Positions 1 to 8,709 of a DNA stretch of 64,000 nt are shown here, one piece after another (position 1 is the first letter of the stretch; the number at the start of each line of letters is the position of its first letter). The stretch spans positions 62,001-126,000 of the forward strand of contig NZ_BOLV01000006.1 in NCBI RefSeq assembly GCF_016861845.1. The letters are read 5' to 3'. The DNA is from Lacticaseibacillus suilingensis. GTDB taxonomy: Bacteria; Bacillota; Bacilli; Lactobacillales; Lactobacillaceae. Both the position numbers and the translations under genes were made by a program. Below the pieces are notes generated by a model that worked only from the letters and a program-made list of their open reading frames with translations, made no database searches and had not been told where the DNA came from.

Positions 1-1665
1 TTCAATCATATCGCTATCTGACAGCGAGTTCATTTTCATCGCAATCAAGGCCTTGCGCCCGGCCTGCGCTTCAGCGATTTCTTCTTCGATGCGTTCCTTG
101 AGAAAATCGCGAATACCCAGCGGGGCAATCACCAGCTTGTTGAAGTACGCCGGTTCCGAGAAACCAGACAGCATATTAAAGATGTTGGAAGCGTCGGTGC
201 CCATTTCGGTATCAGCCGTGAATAGGCCCATATCGGTATACACACGCGCGGTGACATCGTTGTAGTTCCCAGTGGCCATGTGCATGTAACGCCGAATGCC
301 GTCTTCATCGCGGCGCACTACCAGCGCCAGCTTGCAGTGAGTTTTCAGCCCCACCAAGCCGTAAATGACGTGGCAGCCGGCGCGTTCGAGCTCCTGCGCC
401 CAGTGGACGTTGTTTTCCTCGTCAAAGCGCGCCTTCAGCTCAACCAGCACCGTCACCTGCTTGCCGTTTTGTGCCGCCAGCTTCAAATAGCTGATAATCG
501 GCGATTTGGATGACACGCGGTACAGCGTCATTTTCACCGCCAGCACCTGCGGATCCAGCGCCGCCTGATGGATAAACTCCACCACCGGCGTGAAGGAATC
601 ATAAGGGTGCTGCAGGAACAAATCGTGCTCCCGGATTTGAGCGAACAGGTTGCCTTGCATCAGACTTTGATCCAGATACGGCGTGAATGGCGGATATTGC
701 AGCTCACTGTGCCCTTGCACCTGCTTGACCAGTTTGCTGAGCACATTTAAGTCGATGGGACCTTTGATGGCATAGACGTCGGCTTCTTTTTCAATATCAA
801 GGCCTTTGATCAGTTTTTTCTTGAGGTACTTGCTCATTTCGGCGTCGATTTCTAGCCGCATTACCTTGCCGCGCTGGCGCTTTTTGAGTTGCGACTGAAT
901 CTCTTTCATCAGATCCGACGCATCCTCTTCCGCCACATCGAGGTCCATATCCCGCGTCACGCGGAACAAGGCAGTTTCCCGGATGGTGGCACCGACAAAT
1001 AGCGACCCCAAATGGGCCTTGATGATGTTCTCCAGCAAAATAAAATCATTTTCGCCGTCTGGAAGGCGGAGCACCCGCGGGAACATGTCAGGAATCTGCA
1101 CGGTGGCAAAGCTCCGCGCCTTCTCGTTGTCATCGCCTTCGTCTTCCGGCCGCTGCAAGCGAATGGCCAGATTCAGGCTGTTATTCGCCAAAAATGGAAA
1201 CGGCCGGGTTGGGTCCACGCCCATGGGAGTCAGCACCGGATACAATTCCTGTTCGAAATAATCGCGGCAGAACTGCTGCTGATGCGGCGACAGCTCATCC
1301 ATCGCCTTGAGTTTGATGCCCAGCTCCGCCAGCCGGGGCTCGAGGGAGCGACTCCAAGTGGTGTATTGCTTATCGACCATGGCATGAGCAGCTTTGGCAA
1401 TCGCGGTCAGCTGCTGCAGCGGCGTCATCCCCGCAGCATCAGGCGTGTCGTAATTGACGGCGACCATTTTGCGCAGCGAAGCCACCCGGACGTTGAAGAA
1501 CTCATCGAGGTTACTTTGAGTAATGGCTAAAAAACGCACGCGCTCCAGCAGCGGGTTGGTTTTATCCCGTGCTTCTTCCAACACCCGATCATTGAAGGCA
1601 ATCCAGCTCAGCTCGCGATTGTTGTAGTACTTGCTATCTTTAAAATCGATGGATTTTTTGCTCAT
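1..1665 (-). CDS. ppk: Polyphosphate kinase 1, 3' end beyond window
   Basis: Polyphosphate kinase reversibly transfers the gamma-phosphate of ATP to a growing polyphosphate chain. The visible 555 residues start with MSKKSIDFKD and run off the left edge. The family is about 700 residues long, so roughly the last 150 are missing. The N-terminal block has the family signature around NRELSWIAFN, and the catalytic half contains VELKARFDEENN. The histidine phosphorylated in the mechanism is His443, in GLKTHCKLA; it corresponds to the E. coli Ppk histidine by motif. The start codon overlaps the ppx stop in an ATGA (1662-1665), so the two are one operon and probably translationally coupled. Together they make and break polyphosphate. 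Confidence 0.95.
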   Translation of the reverse strand, partial: MSKKSIDFKDSKYYNNRELSWIAFNDRVLEEARDKTNPLLERVRFLAITQSNLDEFFNVRVASLRKMVAVNYDTPDAAGMTPLQQLTAIAKAAHAMVDKQYTTWSRSLEPRLAELGIKLKAMDELSPHQQQFCRDYFEQELYPVLTPMGVDPTRPFPFLANNSLNLAIRLQRPEDEGDDNEKARSFATVQIPDMFPRVLRLPDGENDFILLENIIKAHLGSLFVGATIRETALFRVTRDMDLDVAEEDASDLMKEIQSQLKKRQRGKVMRLEIDAEMSKYLKKKLIKGLDIEKEADVYAIKGPIDLNVLSKLVKQVQGHSELQYPPFTPYLDQSLMQGNLFAQIREHDLFLQHPYDSFTPVVEFIHQAALDPQVLAVKMTLYRVSSKSPIISYLKLAAQNGKQVTVLVELKARFDEENNVHWAQELERAGCHVIYGLVGLKTHCKLALVVRRDEDGIRRYMHMATGNYNDVTARVYTDMGLFTADTEMGTDASNIFNMLSGFSEPAYFNKLVIAPLGIRDFLKERIEEEIAEAQAGRKALIAMKMNSLSDSDMIE

Positions 1666-3191
1666 AAGCGCGTCTTTCCTTTCAATTCGATGGGCAGACC
1701 AAAGACAATCGCGAAGAACTCACCTTTGGTTTGCAGCGTCCAGCGCTCCAGCTCGACATCATCGGTCGCCGTGGCCGTCAGCAGCACCCGCGTGGGCTGA
1801 ATCGAAACGCGAATCTTCTGAATTTTCTGCTGCCGGGAAGCATCCAAACTATCCGCCACTCGCAGCAGTGCCGAAAGCTTGGCGATAATCAGCCGCCGGG
1901 TGGAGTTGAGTTCATGCAAGTCGCTCAGGTCCGTTTGCGGGGTATCGCTGGAATGATAGCGCGCAATCGCCGCCACCATCCGTTGTTCCGGCATGGTCAG
2001 GCCCATCAGTTCCGAAGAGTTGATGATGTATTCAGAATGTTCGTAGTGCTTATGGGTATCGACATAGCTCCCCACGTCATTAACCGTCGCCGCAATCTGC
2101 AGCAGCAGCCGCTCGCGTTTGCCTAAACCATGCAGCTTCTTCAGCCGGTCAAACAGCTGTAAGGCAAAATTAACCGTGCTATCGCGATGTTTCGGATCCA
2201 CCTGGTAACGATCCGCTAGGTTTTGGGCGGAAATCAAAATCTCGCGGGTGGGGTCAATCGCTGCCGCCTGGGATCCTGCTTCCCCTGCCGCCGACAGCTC
2301 GATGCCATCTAGCAGCTTCAAATTAGAAATCCAGACCCGCTCAGCATTCAGGGTTTTGAGCAGTCGGTACACCAAGAGCACCGTTGGCAGCACCTGAGCC
2401 GTTTGCGTCGGGGTTAAATCAAAATGATCACTTAAGTATTGGTCGCTGGCCTGCACGACTTCCTGGTAGATCAGCCGGAAGCCTTCGTGGTCGGTTTCCA
2501 CCATTTCCTCGCCGCTAGGAATCAAAGTGTTGAACACCGACAAGGCGCTGCCCATCAAAATCATGTGCGGATAATGCTGATTTTTCGGCAGCAGGCGCAT
2601 GAAATCCGCCAACCGGCTGTCGATATAATCCCGCATCACCTCGGTCGGGTTTGGCACCGTGCGCTGCAAGTCCCCCATCACTTCAAACACCCGCAGCGGG
2701 CCAAGCGACAAGTTACGCGAAAAGCCGAACTCCCCATTAGCAAAGGCCGTTAACTCAACGGAACCGGAACTGATGTCAATCAGCACCGTCCCTTTTTGGG
2801 TGATTTGGTCAAAATGCGGAAACTTTCCCAGCACCGCCTGCGTGCGGTAGTAGGACTCTTGCGATAAAGTCAGCGTGGCCACTGGCCGGCCGGTGCGACT
2901 GAAGAGCTGGTCGCGCACGAACTGCGAATTTTTCGCTTCAAAAAAGCTGTGGGTGCCGATGATGTCATAGCTTTTGACGCCATAGTCGGTCATCAGCTGA
3001 TCAATGGTTTGCAGCGCCACCACCAACTGATCGACGGTGCCAGGCTGAATTTCATGGGTGGCGAAAATATCTTCCCCAATCGACACCGGGTACGCGCCGC
3101 GCTCGACTTCCACCAAAGTTTTCAGGTTCGTGATACTAAAGAAGACGCTTTGCGCCCCAATCACCACAAAGCCATGTTCGCTCATTGCCAT
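1662..3191 (-). CDS. ppx: Exopolyphosphatase, Ppx/GppA family
   Basis: Releases phosphate from the end of polyphosphate chains (or acts on pppGpp in GppA relatives). The 509 residues contain an actin-like ASKHA fold in roughly the first 300 positions, with the phosphate-loop segment GTVLIDISSGSVELT. A C-terminal HD-type helical domain follows, with the segment HYEHSEYIINSSELMG. The size matches full-length Ppx. AAAGGAG sits just upstream of two in-frame ATGs (3191 and 3185), and either could be the start. The gene leads the ppx-ppk operon. A small inverted repeat, AGTGGTC/GACCACT at 3207-3226, stands directly before the ribosome site and may be regulatory. Confidence 0.92.
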   Translation of the reverse strand: MAMSEHGFVVIGAQSVFFSITNLKTLVEVERGAYPVSIGEDIFATHEIQPGTVDQLVVALQTIDQLMTDYGVKSYDIIGTHSFFEAKNSQFVRDQLFSRTGRPVATLTLSQESYYRTQAVLGKFPHFDQITQKGTVLIDISSGSVELTAFANGEFGFSRNLSLGPLRVFEVMGDLQRTVPNPTEVMRDYIDSRLADFMRLLPKNQHYPHMILMGSALSVFNTLIPSGEEMVETDHEGFRLIYQEVVQASDQYLSDHFDLTPTQTAQVLPTVLLVYRLLKTLNAERVWISNLKLLDGIELSAAGEAGSQAAAIDPTREILISAQNLADRYQVDPKHRDSTVNFALQLFDRLKKLHGLGKRERLLLQIAATVNDVGSYVDTHKHYEHSEYIINSSELMGLTMPEQRMVAAIARYHSSDTPQTDLSDLHELNSTRRLIIAKLSALLRVADSLDASRQQKIQKIRVSIQPTRVLLTATATDDVELERWTLQTKGEFFAIVFGLPIELKGKTRL

Positions 3192-3206
3192 CGCGCTCCT
3201 TTTTCA

Positions 3207-3226
3207 GTGGTCTGCCCTGACCACTT
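3207..3226 (-). promoter_or_regulatory. Inverted repeat in ppx leader
   Basis: AGTGGTC and GACCACT form a perfect 7-bp hairpin with a 6-nt loop, ending about 5 nt before the ppx ribosome-binding site. It could be an operator or an mRNA hairpin limiting ppx translation. No similar repeat was noticed elsewhere in the window, so its role is a guess. A TATGAT-like -10 lies a few tens of bases further upstream on the minus strand without a convincing -35. Confidence 0.35.
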
Positions 3227-3295
3227 TTACCAATCTTGCTGCCCCCATCATAGCATGTTCAACCCCGACTCGGCGCAGGTTCTCAATCCGAGTTT

Positions 3296-3892
3296 GCGGC
3301 CGCTGGGTTCGGCGACAGTGGACTCCGCTTGGCGGGGGCGCTGGCAGTGCGGCCGGTCCGAGCCACAAACCGGTCTCGGACCTAGTTTTTAAGCCGCAGT
3401 CGCTACGCTCCAATGCGTCTTCAAAACTGCCGCGATTAGCGACAGGAAGCCTAGCGCCAAAAACGCGCCGGTCTTCCTGTCGCTAATCGATTCACTGCCA
3501 GACCCCCGTCCAGCTCCGCCCACAGCCACCAAACCCGGCTCGATAGCGATAACGTGGCCTGTTGCAGTTGCAGTCTTTACGATAATGGCTGTCACGCTTC
3601 CACTCGCAATAAGCCTTAAATGATACCGATGCTGCGTTCTCAGCTTAATGAGTGTCACAGCCATGTAGCCGGTGGGGTTGGCGTGGCAGAGGGGCGCGGT
3701 GGTCCAGCCGCGAAACAGTCAGGACACGAATAGACTGCGGGCTTTGCAGGCTATTCCTGTCCTGACTGGGGGCAAATGTGAAACGCCGTTGAGCGTAGCG
3801 ATGGCGGTTCATATTTGAGGCTGGAGACCGTATTTTGGCTCCAGCCGACCCCGCAGCAGGACCACCCCACGCCGAACCCCACCTGCGGCCGC
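3296..3892 (+). ncRNA. Large structured element A, about 600 nt, paired ends
   Basis: No gene is visible in the 788-base gap 3192-3979. It holds a dense ladder of inverted repeats that shares architecture with 49914-50526. The ends pair (GCGGCCGC 3296-3303 with 3885-3892; GGGTTCGGCG 3305-3314 with 3870-3880). Inner arms include 3355-3362/3375-3382, 3434-3449/3473-3488 (16 bp perfect), 3698-3705/3859-3866, 3716-3726/3758-3768 and 3774-3782/3808-3816. Conserved single-stranded pieces such as GCCGCGA and GGCTGGAGACCG match the second copy, while the arms differ and still pair. This supports an RNA. The strand is chosen because both copies have the same orientation and copy B has a -10-like sequence before it; it is not proven. 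No clear terminator follows. Confidence 0.6.
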
Positions 3893-3979
3893 GCCCAGAT
3901 TTATCGAAAGCGCTCACTGTGCTAAAATGAAAGTGAATCTGCGGGTCGAATTGAGGACCTAGGATAAAGGAGCGATGTT

Positions 3980-4897
3980 ATGAAAACTATCGATCTTGGC
4001 CATGTTGGCCTGAAAGCTTCCGCCGTTGCGTTAGGGGTCATGCGGATCACCAAACTCGACCGCGCCGGCGCTACCAAGTTACTGGAAGCCGCTCATGATG
4101 CCGGCATTAATTTCTTTGATAATGCTGATATTTATGACGGGGGTAAATCAGAAACGCTGTTTGGCCAAGCCTTGCGCGACGCCAACTTTAACCGCGAAGA
4201 TGTGCTGGTGCAAAGCAAAGTCGGCATCGTCCCGGGCAAGCGCTATGACTTTTCGAAGGAACATATTCTTGAAGCCGTTGATGGCAGTTTGAGCCGCTTA
4301 GGGGTGGATTACCTTGACACCCTGCTGCTGCACCGGCCAGATGCTTTGATGGAGCCAGAAGAAGTCGCTGAAGCTTTTGATACCTTGCAAGCCAGTGGTA
4401 AAGTCCGGCACTTCGGCGTTTCTAACTTCAATCCAATGGAGGTTGAACTGCTGAAAAAGGCCGTCAAGCAGCCGCTTGTGGCCAATCAGCTGCAGTTATC
4501 GGTGATGCACACCGGGATGCTAGACAATGGCATTCATGTGAACATGGCCGATGACCGCTCAGTGGATCATGATGGCAGCATCTATCAATACAGTCGGTTG
4601 CATGATATGACCATTCAGGCTTGGAGCCCATTCCAGTATGGCTTCTTCGAAGGTGTCTTCATCGACAATCCAAAGTTCCCGAAGCTGAATGCTAGCTTGA
4701 AGCAATTGGCCGATGAATATCACACGAATACCAGTGCCATTGCTGCGGCCTGGTTGCTGCGGATTCCTGATGTACAAGTTATCGCCGGCACCACCAATGC
4801 CAAACGCATTGCTGATATCGCCGAAGCTGGCGACATCACCTTAACCCGCCAGCAGTGGTACGATGTGTACTTTGCGGCCGGCAACGATTTGCCGTGA
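3980..4897 (+). CDS. Aldo/keto reductase, YdhF-like
   Basis: NADPH-dependent oxidoreductase with a TIM-barrel fold, 305 residues, of the family that includes E. coli YdhF. The catalytic set is visible: Asp47 in FFDNADIYDGG, Tyr52, Lys80 in VQSKVG and His118 in LLLHRPD. The substrate cannot be deduced. AAAGGAG lies 7 nt before the ATG. The gene stands alone on the plus strand downstream of structured element A and ends at a strong terminator shared with the convergent MerR gene. Confidence 0.88.
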   Translation: MKTIDLGHVGLKASAVALGVMRITKLDRAGATKLLEAAHDAGINFFDNADIYDGGKSETLFGQALRDANFNREDVLVQSKVGIVPGKRYDFSKEHILEAVDGSLSRLGVDYLDTLLLHRPDALMEPEEVAEAFDTLQASGKVRHFGVSNFNPMEVELLKKAVKQPLVANQLQLSVMHTGMLDNGIHVNMADDRSVDHDGSIYQYSRLHDMTIQAWSPFQYGFFEGVFIDNPKFPKLNASLKQLADEYHTNTSAIAAAWLLRIPDVQVIAGTTNAKRIADIAEAGDITLTRQQWYDVYFAAGNDLP

Positions 4898-4922
4898 TTT
4901 GAGGTTTCCAGTTTTAAAACAA

Positions 4923-4952
4923 AGGCGTCTCCTGCATGTTGAGGAGACGCCT
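4923..4952 (+). terminator. Bidirectional terminator
   Basis: GGCGTCTCC and GGAGACGCC form a GC-rich stem followed by TTTTT on the plus strand. On the minus strand the stem is followed by TTTGTTTT, so it can end both the aldo/keto reductase and the MerR gene. Confidence 0.85.
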
Positions 4953-4963
4953 TTTTCGTCGGT

Positions 4964-5404
4964 TCAGCTAGCCGGATACGGATCAGCCAGGCCATTGGCG
5001 GCTTTATCTGCGCGGGCCGCGGCCAACTCGCCTTGCACCTGCGTGACTGCATCTGGCGCGGCGTATAGCCCTAACTTATAGTCGACTTCACGCAGGTTTT
5101 CGGTGAGTTGTTGCTGTTTGGCCAAGACTTTAGCGCGATGCGCCGTCAGCAGCGCCTTGCGATCCGCAATACTGGTCGGGCCGGCCATGACATCATCGAT
5201 GTAGCGGCGAATATCGCTGATCGCCATCCCGGTATTTTTCAGGCACATGATGGTGTGCAGCAGGACCAAATCACCGTCAGTAAAAATGCGGTACCCAGCG
5301 GTGTTGCGGGCCACAAAAGGCAGCAGCCCCGCCTTATCGTAATAGCGCAACGTATAGCTCGACAGGCCGGTTTTAGCGGCCACTTCTTGGATGGAATAAC
5401 GCAT
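4964..5404 (-). CDS. MerR-family transcriptional regulator
   Basis: 146 residues. The N-terminal winged helix-turn-helix (about residues 1-70) has the family pattern YSIQEVAAKTGLSSYTLRYY, followed by a long helix for dimerization. There is no cysteine cluster typical of metal sensors. This places it in the AdhR/YfmP-like group, which often governs aldehyde or electrophile responses. It is divergent from the SDR gene at 5508. The shared gap holds a classic MerR promoter with a 19-bp spacer and a palindrome, so this protein probably activates the SDR gene. Confidence 0.88.
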   Translation of the reverse strand: MRYSIQEVAAKTGLSSYTLRYYDKAGLLPFVARNTAGYRIFTDGDLVLLHTIMCLKNTGMAISDIRRYIDDVMAGPTSIADRKALLTAHRAKVLAKQQQLTENLREVDYKLGLYAAPDAVTQVQGELAAARADKAANGLADPYPAS

Positions 5405-5428
5405 GTCAGCCTCCGAAAAAATTAAGTC

Positions 5429-5459
5429 TTGCCTTAGAGTTCACTCTAAGGTTTATGCT
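5429..5459 (+). promoter_or_regulatory. MerR-type promoter with 19-bp spacer and operator
   Basis: The -35 TTGCCT (5429-5434) and -10 TATGCT (5454-5459) are 19 bp apart, too long for normal sigma-A use but diagnostic of MerR-activated promoters. The palindrome CCTTAGAGT/TCACTCTAAGG fills the spacer, with arms CTTAGAG and CTCTAAG. It should drive the SDR gene at 5508 under control of the divergent MerR protein. Confidence 0.82.
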
Positions 5460-5507
5460 CATTAGCATAATCGTGATTTAATCTAAAAACAAGTGAGGTT
5501 CATCAAG

Positions 5508-6518
5508 ATGATCAAAAAGGTTTTAGTCACTGGCGGTAATGGTTTTCTGGGCATGCAACTGATTGCCCAGCTACTCAATCATGGCGCGACCGTGCGCGCC
5601 ACGCTGCGCAGCCTGGAGCAAGCAGCGGCAGTGAAACAGACGTTGGCGGCCAATCAGGTGCAGCATCTCGACCAGCTCAGTTTCATTGCTGCCGATCTCA
5701 CCCATGATACTAACTGGACCGAGGCCATGGCCAACATCGATGGCGTCTATGCCGTCGCTGCGCCAGTGTTTGTGGCTGGTGCGAGTGACGCCGCTTTGGC
5801 GCATGAGGCCGAGGCTGGCACCCTGCGCATTCTGAAAGCCGCTAACCTTGCCGGCGTCAAGCGCGTGGTGATGACCGGCAACTGGGGCGCCATTGGCTAT
5901 TCCAACCACGACCGCACCCGCGTGACCACCGAGGCCGATTGGACGGACCCGGCAGAACCAGGCCTCTCACCGTATGAAAAATCCAAACTGCTCGCGGAAA
6001 AAGCCGCCTGGCAGTTTGCCGCAGCTCACCCCGGGCAACCAGAACTCGCTGTCGTCAATCCGGTCGCGATGCTCGGTCAGTCCTTGAATGGTCATGTTTC
6101 TGGCAGCTTTGGCTTGGTGGCAGGCATGCTGGATGGCAAACACCGCCCGCTGGCAAACGTGCCGGTGAATGTGGTCGATGTGGTGGATGTCGCGACCCTG
6201 CACCGCTTAGCCATGACGCAACCCGCGGCTGCTGGTCATCGCTTCATTGCCAGCGCCAACGGGCAAATCACCCTGCCAGAAATTGCGGCCTTGATTCGCC
6301 AGCAGCGGCCTGCTCTAGCGGCTAAGCTTCCGACTCGCACCTTGCCGGATTGGCTCGTCAAAACCCTGGCGCCTTTTTCCGCGCGGGCCAAGGAAGGCCG
6401 CCTGATGCTGATGACCAACCGCCATACCAGCACTGCCGCGGCCCAAAGCCTGGGCTGGCAGCCGCAGTACACGACTGAAGCCACCATTTTACGCACCGTC
6501 GATCAACTGACCAAATAA
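5508..6518 (+). CDS. SDR-family NAD(P)-dependent reductase/epimerase
   Basis: An extended short-chain dehydrogenase of 336 residues, resembling dihydroflavonol-4-reductase and NmrA-type reductases. It has the nucleotide-binding GGNGFLG at residues 9-15 and the catalytic YEKSK (Tyr156, Lys160). The ATG at 5508 is preferred over an upstream in-frame GTG because GTGAGG lies 9 nt before it. Activation by the divergent MerR regulator suggests an aldehyde or ketone detoxification role. This is inference from context; the substrate is unknown. Confidence 0.85.
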   Translation: MIKKVLVTGGNGFLGMQLIAQLLNHGATVRATLRSLEQAAAVKQTLAANQVQHLDQLSFIAADLTHDTNWTEAMANIDGVYAVAAPVFVAGASDAALAHEAEAGTLRILKAANLAGVKRVVMTGNWGAIGYSNHDRTRVTTEADWTDPAEPGLSPYEKSKLLAEKAAWQFAAAHPGQPELAVVNPVAMLGQSLNGHVSGSFGLVAGMLDGKHRPLANVPVNVVDVVDVATLHRLAMTQPAAAGHRFIASANGQITLPEIAALIRQQRPALAAKLPTRTLPDWLVKTLAPFSARAKEGRLMLMTNRHTSTAAAQSLGWQPQYTTEATILRTVDQLTK

Positions 6519-6522
6519 AAAC

Positions 6523-6551
6523 AGCGGCCTGAGTTAAAAGCTCAAGCCGCT
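6523..6551 (-). terminator. Terminator for lepB
   Basis: AGCGGC and GCCGCT with inner CTGAG/CTCAA form the stem. On the minus strand it is followed by GTTTTTATTT. It also lies after the SDR gene on the plus strand, where the T tract is poorer. Confidence 0.75.
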
Positions 6552-6555
6552 TCGG

Positions 6556-7173
6556 TTAAAAGGTCTTCATTTGGTTAAGCGGCCAATACCGCCACTTGAC
6601 GACGCCGTAAATATCACTGCGTTTCACAAAACCGAACTTGCGACTGTCGTAAGACACTGGCCGATTGTCGCCGAGGACAAAGTAACTTCCCTTTGGCACC
6701 CGTGCCGTCTGAGTGGCCTTAAGCGTGGCGAGGCTGAAGTTCGGGGTGAAATGCTGGCCACCGGTCACCGCGCCACTTTGGACCTCAGACAGCCGCAGAC
6801 TTTTCTCGATGAAACTCGTTTTCAAATAAGGCTGGGCCGTGCGCTTACCATTGATGTACAGTTGATCATTCTTTACGCTCACAGTATCACCAGGCAGGCC
6901 GATCACCCGCTTGATGTATTGCTCATCGGCTTGAATCGGGCTCTTCAAGGTGACGATGGCATTGCGTTTGATGCTGGTTTGGGTCACCACCACCAAGCGG
7001 TCCCCGTTTTTCAAGGTGGGCTGCATCGAGTTGCCAGCCACTTGGTCATTGCTCAAAAACAAGCCGAGCACCATTTTGACGCCGAAGACCACGGCCATAA
7101 TCACCACCACGGTCCCCAGCCAGCGGAGTACGCGCCAGAGTAGCTGCCATTGGTTAGACTGGGGTGCGCTCAT
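6556..7173 (-). CDS. lepB: Type I signal peptidase
   Basis: A membrane-anchored serine protease that removes signal peptides from exported proteins, 205 residues. One N-terminal membrane segment lies at about residues 19-40. The nucleophile Ser49 is in AGNSMQPT and the general base Lys88 in QYIKRVIGLPGD. The C-terminal GDNRPVSYDSR box is present. The start at 7173 has AGGAGG 5 nt upstream, better than an upstream in-frame start. The start lies inside the end of the MATE gene (20-bp overlap), so translation is probably coupled. This partner is unusual for lepB. Confidence 0.92.
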   Translation of the reverse strand: MSAPQSNQWQLLWRVLRWLGTVVVIMAVVFGVKMVLGLFLSNDQVAGNSMQPTLKNGDRLVVVTQTSIKRNAIVTLKSPIQADEQYIKRVIGLPGDTVSVKNDQLYINGKRTAQPYLKTSFIEKSLRLSEVQSGAVTGGQHFTPNFSLATLKATQTARVPKGSYFVLGDNRPVSYDSRKFGFVKRSDIYGVVKWRYWPLNQMKTF

Positions 7174-8536
7174 CTTGACCTCCTGCCAACTGTGCGGCTT
7201 GCGCATCTTCCTTCTGCCGGATCTTGCGCATAGTGCGAATGTACATATTCACCAGAACAAACACCGAGCCTGCCCAGGCCAGCGGATTAGCCATCGCCGC
7301 CCCGGTAAAGCCGAGGTGTGACACCAAGATAATCCCGGCAAACGCCCGCATCATCAGCTCAAACAAACCGGCGACGGTAGGCACCAAAGTGTGGCCCAAC
7401 CCTTGCAGCAAATTCCGCATGGTAAAGAGAATCGCCAGCAGCCAGTACATGCTGGCATTGAAGTGGAAATAGGTCTGCGCCAGCGCGGTAACGGCCGGCT
7501 GATTCGGGCCCAAAAACAGGTTGACCAGTGGCTTGGAGAACACAATAATCAGTGCCCCGAATACTGCCGAAATGCCCACGTTTAGCAGCAAGGTCTGATG
7601 CACCCCGCGCCGGATCCGCCCATACTCGCGCGCGCCTAAGTTCTGGGCGGCATAAGTGGCCATCGTCACCCCGAATGAAGACGCGGGCAGGGTCGCAATC
7701 TGATCAATTCGGCCAGCGGCAGTGTAAGCCGCCACGGCATCGGTGCCCAAGGTGTTAAGCATCACCTGAAGAATAATCGAGCCAATAGCAATAATGGACA
7801 TGGAAAAGCCCATCGGCATCCCCACGACCACGTGATGCTTAATGGCGGCCCAGTCAATAATCAAGTCTTCTTTGTGAATGTTGAGCAGCGGAATGCGACG
7901 TTTGATGTACCACCAACACAGCAAAGCCGAAATCACTTGCGCGGTCACAGTTGCCCAGCCCGCGCCGGCGACCCCCATGTGGAAGCCGAGGATGAAGGTG
8001 AATTCCAGGATGATGTTGATGACCGTCGCGATAATCAAAAAGATCAGCGGCGTGCGTGAATCCCCCAGCGCCCGCATCATGTTGGACAACAGGTTAAACG
8101 CCATCGAGGCAAAAATCCCATAGAAAATCACGCGCACAAAGGCAATCGAGTCTTCCAGAATGGCCGGCGGCGTTTGCATCAAGACCAGCATCGGCCGCGT
8201 CATCGCCACCGCCACGATGGTCAGGACCAAAGCAATCGCCGCTGAAATCCAGACGCTGGTGCCAAAGCTCTTGCGCACGCCGCGTTCATCTCGCGCGCCA
8301 TACGCTTGCGCAGTCAGCACAGACAGGCCGGCGGTTAACCCCTGGGCAAAGCCGATAATCAAAAAATTGATGCTACTGGTGGCGCCGACTGCGGCCAGCG
8401 CGTCTTTACCAATCGTCCGTCCGACAATCAGCGCATCCATGAAACTATACAGCTGTTGAAAGAGGTTCCCAATCAAAAGCGGGATCGTGAAGAAAAATAC
8501 CAGCTTCAGGGGATTGCCCTTCGTCAAAGTCCGCAT
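7154..8536 (-). CDS. MATE-family multidrug efflux transporter
   Basis: About 460 residues in twelve hydrophobic segments, arranged as two homologous halves typical of MATE/NorM-like Na+- or H+-coupled drug exporters. N-terminal landmarks are IPLLIGNLFQQLYSFMDALIVGR and ALAAVGATSSINF. The ATG at 8536 (MRTLTKG) is chosen because it begins the conserved region and AGGT lies upstream; an in-frame start 18 codons earlier lacks support. The last 20 bp overlap lepB. The substrate is unknown. Confidence 0.9.
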   Translation of the reverse strand: MRTLTKGNPLKLVFFFTIPLLIGNLFQQLYSFMDALIVGRTIGKDALAAVGATSSINFLIIGFAQGLTAGLSVLTAQAYGARDERGVRKSFGTSVWISAAIALVLTIVAVAMTRPMLVLMQTPPAILEDSIAFVRVIFYGIFASMAFNLLSNMMRALGDSRTPLIFLIIATVINIILEFTFILGFHMGVAGAGWATVTAQVISALLCWWYIKRRIPLLNIHKEDLIIDWAAIKHHVVVGMPMGFSMSIIAIGSIILQVMLNTLGTDAVAAYTAAGRIDQIATLPASSFGVTMATYAAQNLGAREYGRIRRGVHQTLLLNVGISAVFGALIIVFSKPLVNLFLGPNQPAVTALAQTYFHFNASMYWLLAILFTMRNLLQGLGHTLVPTVAGLFELMMRAFAGIILVSHLGFTGAAMANPLAWAGSVFVLVNMYIRTMRKIRQKEDAQAAQLAGGQDERTPV

Positions 8537-8657
8537 GCTACAACCTACCTCGTCTTCAATATCTTGCCCCACTCTATCACAAATGCCCACCGTTTAGGCG
8601 TCATTTTCGCAAAGAAACCCCGCAACTTTTACCAGCTGGTGAAGCAACTTAAAAAGG

Positions 8658-8692
8658 CCCCGCTCCCGCCGCCAATGCGGATGGGAGCGGGG
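8658..8692 (-). terminator. Terminator for the SGNH gene
   Basis: CCCCGCTCCC and GGGAGCGGGG form a 10-bp stem followed on the minus strand by CCTTTTT. It closes the galactoside gene cluster. Confidence 0.88.
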
Positions 8693-8709
8693 TCTTGTTC
8701 AATTGCACC

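Noticed and set aside
3204-3917. Several short open frames across structured element A
   Set aside because: They run through hairpin arms, have no ribosome sites and are not preserved in the second copy at 49914-50526.
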